Assembly (NCBI RefSeq): GCF_910589235.1 | Contig: NC_060958.1 | Location: 2,480,725 to 2,544,724 of the forward strand | Source of the DNA: Vespa crabro | Lineage: Eukaryota; Arthropoda; Insecta; Hymenoptera; Vespidae | Direction of reading: 5' to 3' | Length of the DNA stretch: 64,000 nucleotides | Shown: positions 28,021 to 41,495 of the stretch, in pieces | Numbering within the stretch: position 1 is the stretch's first letter | Layout of the letters: every line of letters begins with the position of its first letter | Made by a program: the position numbers and the translations under genes | The notes under the pieces: generated by a model | Told to the model about the DNA's origin: nothing | Seen by the model: the letters and a program-made list of their open reading frames with translations, nothing else | Database searches by the model: none

Positions 28021-28606
28021 TAGTTATTATCGTTGTTATTTTAATTATGGTTATTATTAATATTATTATTGTCGTTATTATAGTTTTTGTCGTTATTATT
28101 TCTATTATTTTTGTCGTAATTATCGTTATTATTGTTATGATTATTATTATTATTATCGTTATTAATGTTATTATCGTTATTATTGTTAATATTATTACTA
28201 TAATTGTCTATATTAACATTATTACTGTTATTATTATTATCATTAGTTTCGTTATTATTATTATCGTTACTATCATCAGTATTCTTATTATTATTATTTT
28301 TATGATCGTTACTATCTTTATTATTAGTATTATTATTATCGTTATTAATGAAATTATCGTTATTTATTTTATTACTATTATCGTTATTGTCGTTATTATC
28401 GTTATAATTATTATTATTAATATCATTATTAACGTTATTATCATTATTATTGTTATTATTATTATTATTATTATCGTAATTACCCTTAATATCGTTATTA
28501 TCGTTATTTTTGTTATTAACAATATCGTTGTTATAGGTATTATCGTTATTATCGTTATTATTATTATTATTGATATTATTATTATTTTCGTTATTATCAC
28601 AAAGTT

Positions 28607-30552
28607 TTGAAGAGGACCATTAAGGCCAGTCAACGACGGTGCTGGAAGGACCTCTGCTTGGATGTCGATCAGAATCCGTGGGGATTAAAGTACCAGATCG
28701 TCACTCGTAAGCTGGGCACTCGAACGCAAGGAAACCCTCAGGATGCTAAGACTCTTGAATACATAGTGCATACTCTATTCCAGTCACAGCCGAAGAGTGT
28801 GATTATCATGTCAGCGCCTGGTATAAATGAGTCGCCAAAATTCATGGAAGAAGAGCTATTTAGGACCGCATCTTCTATGCAGAACAAGATAGCTCCAGAT
28901 CCCGACGGACTTCTAGCAGAAGTAATTAAAGTCGTCGCGCAAAGTCATTCTGAGCTCTTGCTAAACATGTACAACATATGCCTCAGAGGAGGCATCATCC
29001 CCGCCCCGTGGAAGAATCGAGGATTGTGCTCCTCGAGCAAGTGCAAGGGTCGAGCAAATGCAGCATCGTCATATAGGCCTATCTTTATGCTAGATACAGC
29101 TGGCAAGCACCTGGAGAAGCTGCTTAGGCCACGGCAGGACGCAGCTCTCCACCATTCACGCAGTTCAGGAGGTTGTCACGGCCGCTAAAATGACGGAGTA
29201 CGGGATTCACCATTCCCGCCCTTCGTGTCTGCTGGCCTTCTTAGACGTGAGAAATGCCTTCAACTCCGTCCGGTGGAACTTGGTAATGGAAGCGCTCGAA
29301 CGTAATTTCTGAAATCTGGAGTACCTACTCCAAATTCTCGGGGATTATCTGAACGAGCTCTTCCTAGAATACAATACTGGCGACCGTCCAAGATGCTTGG
29401 AGTTAATATTGGTGGCTGCTCAGGGCTCTATACTAGAACCGAATATCTGGAATATTTTCTACAAAGGTATCCAACGTATGGCAGTCCCTGACGACGCTTT
29501 CTTGGTTGGGTACACAGACGACATTGCAGTTGTCATAACTGCAAGAGTCACGGTGGGTGCACAGCTGCTGCTCAACCAAGTCATGCGTAGAGTCATCTCC
29601 TGGATAGAAGAACATGAGCTATCCTTAGCAGCTCAGATAACAGAAATCGTGCTACTATCGAAGAAGCGCATCAACAACTTGCGCAGGTTCACCGTAGGAG
29701 ACGCGAAGGTTCAGACTAAGCCTTCCGTCAGGTACCTAGGAGTAATGCTCGATTGCAAACTCTATTACGGAGAGCATATAATAATGGCATCCGACAAGGC
29801 GGCAAAAGTAGTAGCCACGCTGGGTACACTCATGGCCAATGATCACAGTCCTCGGCCGTGCATTAGGCGACTACTGATGCGTGCCATCGACGCAGTGATG
29901 CTGTACGGCGCGTAAGTATGCGCCGAGGCGTTGTAAAAAGAGAAATATCGCAAGCGCATAGCCGCGGTACACAAGAGTGTCCACTCTCCGTATCGTGTGC
30001 TCCTACAGCACGGTCTCATAGCCCGCAGTGCTAATTGTCGCCGGGGTAATCCCGATCGACCTACTAGCCAAGGAGAGACAATTCGTCCATCAGCAGAAGC
30101 CCCTTCTGGGGAAGGAGGAGGCATCAAAGAAACCCAGGTCTAACAGCATCGAGACCTGGCAAAGCAGATGGGAGCAGGAACCTAGGAGCAGATGGACTGC
30201 CCGACTCACCGGTCGACTTGACAACTGGATAAACCGAGAGGCGGTTAAGGTCAATTTCTACCTCACCCAATTCTTAACAGGGCATGGCTTGTTCCTCTCC
30301 TACCTTGCAAAAATGGAGAAAGTAGCAGACGGTAACTGCCCCTATGGGGACTCGATCAACGATGATAGACACCACACATTCTTCATATGTACCCGGTGGA
30401 CCACCGAACGATTTGCCTTGGAGCAGGAGCTCGGACACATCTCGTTGGACAACGATGTAGAGAAAATGCTGCGAGGGCAGGAGTGGAACAGGGTGGCCTA
30501 TTATGTGAGGGAAATCTTCCGCAAGGAGAAGATGGATATGGATGGCCCATAG
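28607..30552 (+). pseudogene. R1-clade ORF2 C-terminal part (reverse transcriptase to zinc motif), disrupted
   Basis: Three pieces in different frames. 28607-29188 (frame 2) aligns with the RT N-terminal part of copy A and includes the MLDTAGKHLEKLLRPR segment. About 50 bp are missing near 29137 relative to copy A, removing the QYGFR region and shifting the frame. 29189-29915 (mainly frame 3, with an in-frame stop near 29311) holds LDVRNAFNSVRW and the catalytic box YTDD at 29511-29522, where copy A has YADD; both Asp residues are kept. After a TAA at 29913-29915 the reading shifts again. 30028-30552 (frame 1) gives the C-terminal domain absent from copy A, ending with a zinc-type motif. That motif keeps CPY at its start and HTFFIC at its end, but the second Cys of the usual CX2C is Gly. 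It is non-functional as it stands. Confidence 0.85.
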
Positions 30553-30847
30553 ACGTGCCATCAACGTTGCTCCAGGTTCCTGCCACGTAAAGCCAAATGA
30601 GAGAGACCAGTTTCGGGACATGATGCAGTGGCGCCATCTCGAATTAATGCTACATGGCGGTGCCGGAGTGGTTTCACTATGCCAATAGGATGGAAATAAG
30701 TTTCGTCGGTAGTGCCTATTCCAACGATGAGCCCGACACTCCAGGCACATTAACGGGGGACCCAATTGGTAAAGGGTTCCTCTAGGGTCCCTGGGTCACT
30801 GCGTAAAGTTAGGCATTCTCAGACAATCAAAAAAAAAAGAAAAAAAA
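30553..30847 (+). other. 3' UTR and poly(A) tail of R1-clade copy B
   Basis: Follows the ORF2 stop of copy B. Sequence complexity and base composition match the element and not the array, and no frame continues. It ends in an A-run interrupted by one G (30829-30847), after which TATTGTTATTATCG simple sequence begins. This marks the true 3' end of the family. Confidence 0.75.
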
Positions 30848-32603
30848 TATTGTTATTATCGATGTTATTGTTATTATATTTATTATAATTATCTTTATTT
30901 TTGTTATTATCCTTATTATTGTTTTCGTTATTATAGTTATTATCGTTATTGTTGCTATTATTGTTATTATTATTATCGATAATATCGTTATTATCATTAT
31001 TATCGTTAATATTGTTATTATTATTAACATTACTCTCGTTAATATTATTATTATTTTATCGTTATTATCGTTATTATTGTTATTATTATTGTTATTATTA
31101 TCGTTATTATCGTTATTAATATTATTATAATTATTCTCATCGTAATCAACGATATTTTTCTTATAATTATTACCGATATAATCGTTATAATCCTTACTAT
31201 TATTATAATTATTATCGTTATAATCGCTATTATTTTTATTATCAACATTTCTGTTATTATTATTTTCGTATATTATCGTTATTATCGTTATTATTATTAT
31301 TATTACTACCGTTATTATCGATATTATCGTTACTATCGATATTATCGTCATTATCATCGTTAATATCGTCATTATCGTCATTATCGTTATTATTGTTATA
31401 ATTATTATTGTCGTTATAATCGTCATTATTGATATTATTATTATCGTTATTAGCGCTATTATCGTTAATATCGTTATTATTTTTACTTTATTATTACCGT
31501 TACTATCGTTGTTATTGTTGTTATTATTATACATATTATCGTTATTATCGCTATTGTTATTATTATTATTAACGTTATTATTATTTTTATTATTATTTTT
31601 ATTATTATTATTATTATTATCATTATTATCTTTATTAACGTTATCATTGTTATTATAATTGTCGTTCTATCGTTCCTCTTGTTATTATTATTTTTATTCT
31701 TATTATTATTATTTTATTATATTTATAATCATTATTATCATTACTCACGTTATTATTGCTATTACTATTATTATTAATATCGTTAATATCGTTGTATTCG
31801 TTATTATATTTATTATTATTATTTTCATTTTCGTTATTATCCTTATTATTGACATTGTCATTAGAGTCATTATCGTTATTATTGTTATTTTCGCTATTAT
31901 TTTTATTATGATTATCGTTATTTCCGTTACAATCGTTGTTATCGTTATTGTTGCTATTATTATTATCGTTATTATCGTTATTATCGTTATTATTTTTATT
32001 ATTATTGCCGTCATTATCATTAATATTGTTATTACTATTTTTGTTATTATCGTTATCATTATTACTGTAACTTTTATTATCGTTATTATAGTTATTTCTT
32101 TTATCGTTGTCACGGTTATTATCCTTACTTTCGTTCTAATTATTGTTATAATTATTAATGTTCTTTTTGTTGGTATCGTTATTGTTATTAATATTATCAT
32201 TAACATTGTTTTTATTATTATTTATATTATCGTTATTATAGTTATTATCATTATTATTATTTTTATTGTCATTATTATCGTTATTATCGTTATTATCATT
32301 GATATCGTTATTATCGTTATTCATATTATCATTATTATCGTTATTATCGTCATTATCGTAAATATTATTATTATTATCGTTATTATCGTTATTATTGTTA
32401 CTATCGATATTATTATTATTACTATTATATTTATTATTGTTATTATTGTAGTGGTTGTTATCGTTATTATCGTTATTATGTCTGATATTATTATTATTAT
32501 ATTCGATATTATCGTTAATATTGTTGTTATTATTACCGATATTATTGTTATCCTTATTATTATTACCGTTAACATCGTTATTATCGTTGATATCGTTGTC
32601 ATC

Positions 32604-32647
<44 letters not shown>

Positions 32648-35471
32648 CGTAAATATCGTTATTATTATTATTATTATTATTATCGTTATTATCGTTATTT
32701 TTATAATCGTTATTATCGTAATTATCGTTATTATGATTAATATTGTCATTATCGTAATTATTTTTATTAATATTATCGTTATTATTATCGTCATTATCTT
32801 TATTATTTTTATTATTGTTATTTTTATTATTATTTTTATCGATATTTTAGTTAATATTGTTATTATTATTATCGATATTATCGTTATTTTGGTTATTATT
32901 AATAACTATCGTTATTGTCGTTATTACTGTTATTATTATAATCGATATTATCGTTTATATTCTTATTATAATTATCGATATTATCGATATTTTCGTATAT
33001 ATTACTATCGTTATTATCGTTATTTTGTTATTAATGTTATTATTGTTATTATTACTATCATTATTATCGTTATTATTGTAATTATCGTTAGTATTATTAC
33101 TATTATTATTATTATTATTATTTTCGTTATTAGCGTTATTTTTACTACCCCTGTTGTCGTTATTATTGATAATATTATGACAATTATTATCGTTGTTGAA
33201 ATAATTAACGTTATTATAGATAATATTGTTACTATTATTATCGCTATTATCGTTAATATCCTTATTTTCGATATTATTAATATAATTATTATCGTTATTA
33301 TCGTTATTCTTATTTTCGTTATTATCGTAAATATCGTTATTAATTTTATTATTATTTCCGTCATTATCGTTATTATCGATATTATTTTATTATTATTATC
33401 GTTATTAGCGTTATTAATATCATCCTTTTTATTGTTATTATTATTATTACTATTATTATCGTTCTTATCGCTATTATTGTTATTATTATTATCGATATAA
33501 TCTTCATTAGCATTATTATTTTTATTATTATAATCGATATTATTGTCAGTAGCGTTAATATTGCTATCGTCATAATCGTTTTTTATTGTTACTATTATTA
33601 TTACTATTATAATAATCGTTATTATCGTTATTATTAGAATAATTATTATCGTTATTATCGTAAATATCGTTATTAAATCTATTATTATTGCCTTTATTAT
33701 CGTTATAATCGTTATTATCATTATTATTATTAATATTATTATCGACATATTCGTCATTATTGTTATTATCGTTATTATTATTATTATCAATATTGTTATT
33801 GTCGTTATTATCGTTATGATCGTTATGATTATTCTCTTTATTATCATTATAATCTTTTATTATCGTCATTTTTGTTATTATTATTATCTTTTTATCGTTA
33901 TTATTATTACAATAAATCTTATTGTCGTTATTATCGTTATTATTGTCATTATTATTTTTGTTATTTTCGTTACTACCGTTTTAACTGTTAATATTGTCAT
34001 TATTGTTATTATTATTATTATAATTATCGTGCTAATCGTTATTATAGTTATAATAGTTATTATTGTTATAATTATTATTAATATTACCGTTATTATCGAT
34101 ATAATCGAATTTTTTGTTATTGCTAGCATCTTTAATATTGTTATTATTGTTATCGTTATTAACGTTATTATCGTTATTATTGTTATTTTGCTATCATTAG
34201 TATTATTATTATTGTTATTATCTTTATTATTGTTATTTTTATTATTGTCATTTTCGTTATTATTATTACCTTTATTTTTGTAATAAGAGTAACTATAGTT
34301 ATTGTTAATATTGTTATTATCGTTATTATCGTCATTGTTGTAATTATTATTATCGATATTATCGTTATTGTGGAAATTATTGTTAATATTACTATTATTA
34401 TTATCGCTATTATGGTTATTATCGTTATAATTGTTATTATTATTATTATTATCGTTATTATCGTAATTATCGTTAATATCGATATTATCGCTGTTATTGT
34501 TATTATTGTTATTATTACTACTATTATTATCGTAATTACAATTATTATCATTATATTATCGTTATTATCGTTATTCTTATTATTATTACCGTCATTATAG
34601 TTAGTATTATTTTCGGTATTATCGATAATATCTTTATTATGGTTATTATTGTGGTTATTATTATTATCATTATCGTCATTAACGCTATAAATATTATCAT
34701 TAATATCGTTATTATCGTTATTATCGGTATTATTGTAATTACTATTATTGTTATTATAATCTATATTATCGTTAACATTGTTATTATTACTATTGTTATT
34801 ATCGTACTTATCGTTAATATTGTTATTATCTCAATGATTATTATTATTATTATCGTTATTATCGGTATTATTGTTATTAACGTTATTATTTTTATTATTG
34901 TTTTCTTTATTATCGTTAATATTGTTACATTTAATAGAGTTATTATCGTCATTATTGGTATTATTATGATAATTATTATCGTTGTTAGAATTATTATCAT
35001 TATTATCTTTAATATTCTTATTATTATTATCGTTATTATCGTTGTTATTATTATTATTATTATCGTTATTAACGTTATTATCTTCATTATTATTATAGCT
35101 ATTATCGTTATTTATGTTATTATTATTATCTTTATTATTGTGATTATTTTTATTATTGTTATTTTTAATATTATTTTCATCGTCATTATCGTTATTATTT
35201 TTAATTCTATTAATTTTTTTTCGTTATTATCATTATTATTGCTATTATTGTTATTGTTAATATTATTATTATCGACATTATCGTTATAATTGTTATTATT
35301 ATCAACGTTATTATAGTTAATATCATTAAAATTATTATCGCCATTAACGTTATTATCATTATTATATTTTGTTATGTTAATTTCGTTATTATTATTATCA
35401 CTATAATCTTTATTATTGTTATTATCGTTATTATCATTATTATTTTTATTGTCGTTACTATCGTTATTATC

Positions 35472-35503
<32 letters not shown>

Positions 35504-37206
35504 CGTGTATATTGTTATTATTTTTATTATTATTACCGTTATTAATGTTATTATCATTATAATTGTCATAATTATTATCGTTATCACCTTTATTATCCTT
35601 CCTTTCGTTATTATTAATATTATTATTAATGTTATTATCGTTGTTATCGTTAATACTGTTATTATTATTTTCGTTAATATCGTTCTTATTGTGATTTTTA
35701 TTACTGTAAATATCGTTATTATTGCTATTATTAATATAATTATTATCGTTGTTATTATTATTATAGTTATTATCGTTATTATTATTATTATTATTATCGT
35801 TATTATCGTTTAAATCGCTATTATTGCTATTACTTTTATTATTGTTGTCTATATTATCGCTATTATGTTTATCGTTTTTATCGTTATTATCGTTATTATT
35901 GTTATTATTATTATTATTATTATTAACGATATTATCGTTGTTGTTCTTAATATTTTTATAGTTATTATCGTTATTATCGTAATTATGATTATCAGTATTT
36001 TCGTTATTATCGCAAATATGATTATTGGTATTATTGTTATTATCGGTACTATCGTTATTATCGTTATTATCATTATTAATGGTATAATCGTTAATATCGA
36101 TATTATCTTTACTATTATTAAAATAATTATCGTTATTAATGTAGGTATCGTTATTATTATTATAAATATTGTCATTATTATCGTTAATATTATTATCGTT
36201 ATAATCCTTATTATCGATGTTATTGTTATTATTACTACTATTATTATCGTTACTATCATTATAATTTTTAATATTGTTATTTTCGATTCATCATTATTAT
36301 TGTAATTGTTATAAACGTTATTATCTTTATTATTATTATTGCTTTTATCGTTATTGACAGGATTATCTTTAACCAAATTATCGTATTTAACGTTATTATC
36401 GTCATTATTAATATTATTGTCATCGTCATTATCGTTATTATTATTATATTTACTATCGTTATTATCGTTATTAATGTTATTATTATTATTCTTTTTTTCG
36501 TTATTATCGTTATTATTGCTATTATTTCAATTATCGTTACTTTTAATATTGTTTTCATCGTTATTTTTGTTATTTTTATTACCGTTATTATCGTTTTCAT
36601 TGCTATTATTATTATAATTTTTATCGTTATTATCATTATTATAGTTATTGTCGTTATTATTGTTATTATTATTATCGTTATTATCGTCAATATCGTTTTT
36701 ATGACTATTGTTATTATTTTTATTGTCGTTAATATTGTTATTATTATTATCGTTTTTACCATTATTATCGTTATTATTGTTATTAATTTTATTATTATCT
36801 ATATATTCGTTTTTATTGCTATTCTTTATAACGATATTATCGCTATTATCGTTATTATTTTTATTATTATTATTATTTTTTCGTTATTATCTCTTTCATC
36901 GTAATTATCGTTATTATCGTTATTATTATTTTTATTATTATCGTCATTATCGTTATAATTAATATCGTTAATATCGTTATTATCGTTATTATCGGTATGA
37001 TTGTTATTACTATTATTGTTATTATTATCGAAGTTATTGTACTATTATCGTAAGTATCGTTATTATCATTGTCATGGTTGGTATTTACATTAGTAGTGTC
37101 GTTTTTATCATTACTATTATTGCCGTTATAATCTTTATTAACGTTATTATTGTTATTATTATCATTATTATTATTGTTATAGTCGTTAATGTTGTTATCA
37201 TGCATA
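30848..37206. repeat. T-rich TTATCG triplet array; its right part belongs to the left inverted-repeat arm
   Basis: Interrupted TTATCG/TTA array. From 33286 rightward it is the left arm of the large inverted repeat. The triplet phase runs unbroken across that boundary (one frame stays open 31659-33500, 613 codons of mostly Ile and Val), so no junction is visible from this side. Segments at 31.74-33.26 kb and near 35.60 kb have collinear relatives at 62.05-62.76 and 62.95 kb. No gene is present. Confidence 0.88.
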
Positions 37207-37210
37207 TAGT

Positions 37211-37513
37211 ATAATATCTTAATTTTTTTTAATTTAACTCGTATTAATTAGGGTGAAGTGACAAACGAAAATGTGTTTCTCTGTGAACAAAGAAACGACA
37301 ATTCACGTTTATTGTTCACTCTGTTAAATTTTATATTTTACTATCGTATTACTTCTCTCATCTACATTCTATTTCCTACTGCCAGATTCTCTCTCCAAAT
37401 CTTAATGGCTCGATTTGAATGTAACAAAAGAATTTATATATAACAAAAACAAAGGAATGTTGGGTCATGAGACGCGTGACAAATCTACCTGGAGAAAGTA
37501 TACTTTCTTTACA
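37211..37513 (-). repeat. 3' LTR of Ty3/gypsy copy 1
   Basis: A 303-bp mirror of 54474-54776. On the minus strand it starts TGTAAAGAAAGTATACTTTC and ends GATATTAT, next to the target-duplication remnant TAGT (plus strand, 37207-37210). It abuts the polypurine tract at 37514-37526. It has no LTR partner in this copy. Confidence 0.85.
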
Positions 37514-37547
37514 TCTCCCCCCTTCTCGGATAAAATGTCTACAATTT

Positions 37548-38580
37548 TTAGTCCTCTTCTCCATCTTCTGATATCTGAAGTAGTTTTGTTATGTGGAAGA
37601 ATCCGGTTTCTTGTTTCTGTTTCCCCGTTTTTATTTCGTATATAGACTCTGAAATTTTTTTTATTATTTGGAAAGGGCCAATTCTCAATTCCTCTAATTT
37701 CTTTCTATTCAACCTATTGCCATCTTCTATATATACCAAATCTCCTGTGTTAAATTGGTGATTCTTTCTATTCTTGTTAAATATTCTTTTGTTATATTCA
37801 TGTGATCTTTTTGTTCTTTCTAGGGCTAGTTCTTTATCTCTTATCCAATTTGTTTTATCATTTTTTCTTTTTTTTATCACTTCGGGTAGAATGCTGGTGA
37901 TTGTCCCATCTAACAAATATTTAAGCGTGAAGCCGGTTACTGTATGCTCTGTTTCATTGTATTTATCCAAACATTCTATAGCGATCGTTGTCCAAGCTCT
38001 TTTTTTTCCTTTCCCGTTTATTCTGCATCTTATTTTGTTTACTAATGTCTGATTCATTCTCTCGTTCAGACCGTTGGAAAAGGGCGCATTGACAGCCGTA
38101 AAAATCAGTTTCGTATCCTTTTTTATGAGAAATTCCATACATTCTTTTGAGTTTATTCCCGGGTATTGATCTGCGAGTATCACTCCTATTTTGTCGGTTT
38201 CTAGTATTCCACTTATCAGCTTGATGAAATCCGTTGCACTCTGGGTTTTTGATGTTCTCATGAACGCGTATCTTGTAAAATGATCCACCAGTAAATGAAG
38301 GTATCTTTTTGTTGATCTTTGTCCTCCGAAGCCTCCGATGGTATCTATTGACATGATTTCGAACGGTTTCGTTGCCGGTCCTAGTTGTGACATCCGTTCA
38401 TATTTTCCTTGTCCCCTGGATTTGTTCTTAATGCATATTTCGCAGTTTCGGCAAACTTTTTTTATATTTGCTGTTATTCCTTTAGCTGTGTAATAAGGGG
38501 ATATCCTGCTTATCATTTGTTTGATGCCTATATGACACCATTCAGAATGTATTTCTTTAATTAATTTTTAGCTTAGTTCT
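37548..38580 (-). pseudogene. Integrase region of Ty3/gypsy copy 1
   Basis: Mirror of the copy 2 integrase. The open part is 37548-38516; the HHCC zinc-binding start extends to about 38577 but is cut off from the upstream pol frame by a stop and a frameshift. The DD35E catalytic residues are all present (in SIDTIG, LADQ and GLNER), as is the C-terminal GPF module (RIGPFQII). It differs from copy 2 at a few clustered residues next to the second catalytic Asp: CMEF here against FREF, and KKDTK against KKNTK. See 53408-54439 for function. Confidence 0.82.
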
Positions 38581-38607
38581 GTAGATAAGATTATTTTTTC
38601 TTTGTTT

Positions 38608-40577
38608 CTAATTTTTTTTATAGAATATCCCGTCTTTTTCTATTAGTTTTGATTTTGTTTTTTGCAATGTTATATTTTCTTTTTGATCTGTTTTTATTTC
38701 TTTTATTTTTATTAGGTTGATTATTCTTAGTATTTCTTCCGTATTTTCGGATGATTCCAGTACTGGATTTCTGCATAGACTATCTGCTTCAGCGTTATCT
38801 TTTCCCGGAATATATTTTATTTGAAAGTCATATTGAGATAAATAATATGTTAATTCTCCAAGTTCTTCATCTGTTCTAGCTTTTATGTTCGTACCTTCTA
38901 ATGTTTTATGGTCTGTGAATATCGTAAATTTTCTTCCGATCAAACAATGTTGCCAATATTTTACCGCTTCCTTGATTGCCAGGCATTCTAAGTAAATTGC
39001 CTTTTTTCTCTTTTGTGAATCATTTAACTTTTTCGAAAAGTATGCTATTGGCTTTTCTTGACCATCACTCTGTACTTGCTTAAATATCGCACCAATGCCT
39101 TCCAGTGATGCATCCATGTAAATTCTTATTGGTAAATTCCTGCCAAATATTTGCAACTCTGGTTGAGAGCATAGTAGATTTTTTATACCTTTGAAGGATT
39201 TCTCACACTCTTCAGACCATATGAACTTTTCATTTTTCCTTAACAGTCTATGTAATGGGTCTAGTAGTATTGAGCTTTTCGGTATGTATTCGTGATAAAA
39301 GTTTATTTTTCCAAGAAATTGTCTAATGTTCTTTTGAGTTTTTGGAGTAGAAAAATTTCGTATTGAAATTAGATTATTCTTTACTGGTCTTACTGTATTG
39401 TGCTCTATTATGTGTCCGAGATATTTCACTGATACTGTTGCAAATGTACATTTTTTAAATTTTAGTCTGAAACTTTCGTTTACTATTGCCTTCATTACTC
39501 TTTCTATGTGTTCTATGTGTTCTTCAAATGATACTGAAAAAATTAATATGTCCTCTATGTAATTCTCTGAAAAATCTTTCAGTTTGTGCTTTCTTAGAAT
39601 ATTCGATAATATTCTCTGGAAAATGGCTGGTGATGTTTTTAGTCCGAATGGTAGACATGTCCATTGGAAGTGTCTCTCTTATGTAACGAATCCAATTTTT
39701 TGTCTATCTTCAATACGTAATGGAATTGACCAGAAAGCGGAATTTATATCTAATGTGGTGAAGTATTTACAGTTTCTTGCTTTTAATATTAAATCTTCTA
39801 TTAATGGAAATGGTTGAGCTTGTGATGTAACTATCTTGTTTAATTCACAAAAATCTATACACAATCGTGATCGTTTGTTCTCATCTTTCTTGAATGCCAG
39901 AGTTACTGGTGCTGCAAACGGACTATAAGATTCTTTGATCAATTTATTTTCTAATAGTTTTGCTACTTGATTTTCTATCTCTTTTTTATCTTCTATAGCG
40001 CACCTATATGGTCTCTTACTGCAGTACTTATCAACCAGTAAGTCTACTCGCGCTTCATAGTCCGAAACGGTGCCTACATCATATTTGTTTTTTGCAAATA
40101 TAAAATTATATTTTTATATTAGTATTTTTATCTTTGTTTTTTTTGTATTATCCAAGTGATTCAGATCTGATCTAAATTCGTCCTCATTCACATGTTCGTT
40201 AAAGTTTATTTTAACTTCTTTTATTTCTTTCTTTGTATCCAATGTTCTTATATTTTCTTTTGTCTGTGTTTCTCTCTTTCGAGATATTTGTAGATTTTCA
40301 TCTTGGGTTAGTTTGAATTTCTTTATCATATCCAACCCAATAATAAAATTTTCAAAGACATTTCTTTCTACAATAAATACGTCAACGTATTCTTCTTTAT
40401 CGAAAATTTTTATTTTAATGGTTACTAAACCTTTTGTTTGTATCACATCATTGACCGTTTTTAAAAATATTTTATTTTTATCTTTTATTTCTTTTTCTTT
40501 TTTTTTATTTTAACTAGTCCCGAATTTATTAGAGAGACTTGGGAACCTGGGTCATATGTTCCGTTTACTTCTAACAT
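38608..40577 (-). pseudogene. Protease, reverse transcriptase and RNase H region of Ty3/gypsy copy 1
   Basis: Mirror of 51410-53379. It carries the same in-frame stops (complement positions 39679-39681 and 40114-40116) and the same altered RT box YIED in place of YxDD. The RNase H part differs from copy 2 at one visible residue (KPIAYF here, KPIEYF there). Sharing every major lesion with copy 2 shows that the element was already dead when the inverted duplication arose. Confidence 0.82.
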
Positions 40578-41495
40578 CTCTTCTAATATCATCTTTATTT
40601 TGATCAATGGTGTGGTTATTAGTTTTTTGTTCCTTGCATAGGTCTACTTCTATCATCGAGTTGCTTTTGTTTATTCTGGTTTCTTTTCTAAACCAACAGG
40701 CGTCCTCTGAGTGATATCTAATACCTTTGTTTAGTTTTTCACAGTTCTTACATGGTCTTTTCTCTTCAAATTTCTTGTTGTTATCTTGTCTTTCCTCTTT
40801 CTTCTTTTTAAAATTGTTCTTACTTACCAGATTTTCACATTTCTTTATCTCCTATAATAGTTCTGTCGAATTTTGACACTTTTCTCTGTCTATCTTATTT
40901 CTTATAAATTCTGGTAGTCCTGCTGCTATAAGCATTATCAGGGTCTTCTCACCTATATTGTTGTCCATATCGAGTAGTAGTTTTTCCTTCTTCATAGCGT
41001 ACTCCATCAGTGAACCTTCCTTATATCTGTCGATGTAGCGTATATACCTGTATTCCATCCCTTGTCTGCAAATGATTTCAAGAACTTTTGTTTCCATTCG
41101 TTCCAACTAGCCTCCATTGTTAACTCTGTTAATATTGCTGAGTGCCAATCCACACATACTCTGTCAAGGAATAATCTTAGGGTATCGATTTTTGTGTTAT
41201 CTCTATTAATTTTGAATCTTCGACACTCTCTTTCAAATGTCTCCAATCATTGTTCTGCATTTGAATGTTTGCACACAAATTTTTCGATCATAAATTGTCC
41301 CAATATACCCTTTAAATCTATTTGGTTTTCTTTTTCCTGTGCGCGTTCTACTATGTCCTTCTCAACTACTTCGTCTAGGTATAAATCATTGAATATTACA
41401 TTTCCAATTTCGTCGAAATACGTACTTTCCATTTTCTGTGTGCATTTAATCCATATTTTTTTCTCCTGGCCTCTTTGATTGAGGCTTTTTTTCAT
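40552..41495 (-). pseudogene. Gag region of Ty3/gypsy copy 1
   Basis: Mirror of 50492-51435 in copy 2, with the same internal TGA (41247-41249), the same frameshift near 41.05 kb, the same TAG (40852-40854) and the same CX2CX9HX4C zinc knuckle near 40697-40753. No separate function can be claimed. Confidence 0.8.

Larger units (their letters stand above)
21358..28601. repeat. T-rich TTATCG triplet array between the two R1 copies
   Basis: Same class of interrupted triplet array as 8706-17760, with the T-rich sense on the plus strand. It includes a long pure (TTA)n run at about 21850-21917 and pure runs near 24694-24740 and 25507-25560. Higher-order duplications occur at 24.36-25.76 kb. Segments at 23.68-23.83 kb and 27.12-28.02 kb have collinear relatives at 59.91-60.42 and 60.64-61.62 kb. 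No gene or mobile element is visible. Confidence 0.9.
28602..30847 (+). mobile_element. R1-clade non-LTR retrotransposon, copy B (5'-truncated, 3' end and poly(A) present)
   Basis: A second GC-richer island, same strand as copy A. Its 5' end at about 28602 falls inside the RT part of ORF2 (equivalent to about 19770 in copy A). Its 3' end carries about 280 bp of untranslated sequence and an A-run at 30829-30847 before TTATTG simple DNA resumes. 5' truncation plus a terminal A-run is the known signature of target-primed reverse transcription. In the shared stretch the copies look roughly 80-90% identical by eye, so they belong to one family but are not a recent duplication. Target-site duplications cannot be judged because both flanks are simple sequence. 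Confidence 0.87.

Noticed and set aside
28600..30850. Target-site duplication of R1 copy B (GTTATTATC on both sides)
   Set aside because: The word is among the most common in the surrounding array, so the match has no evidential value.
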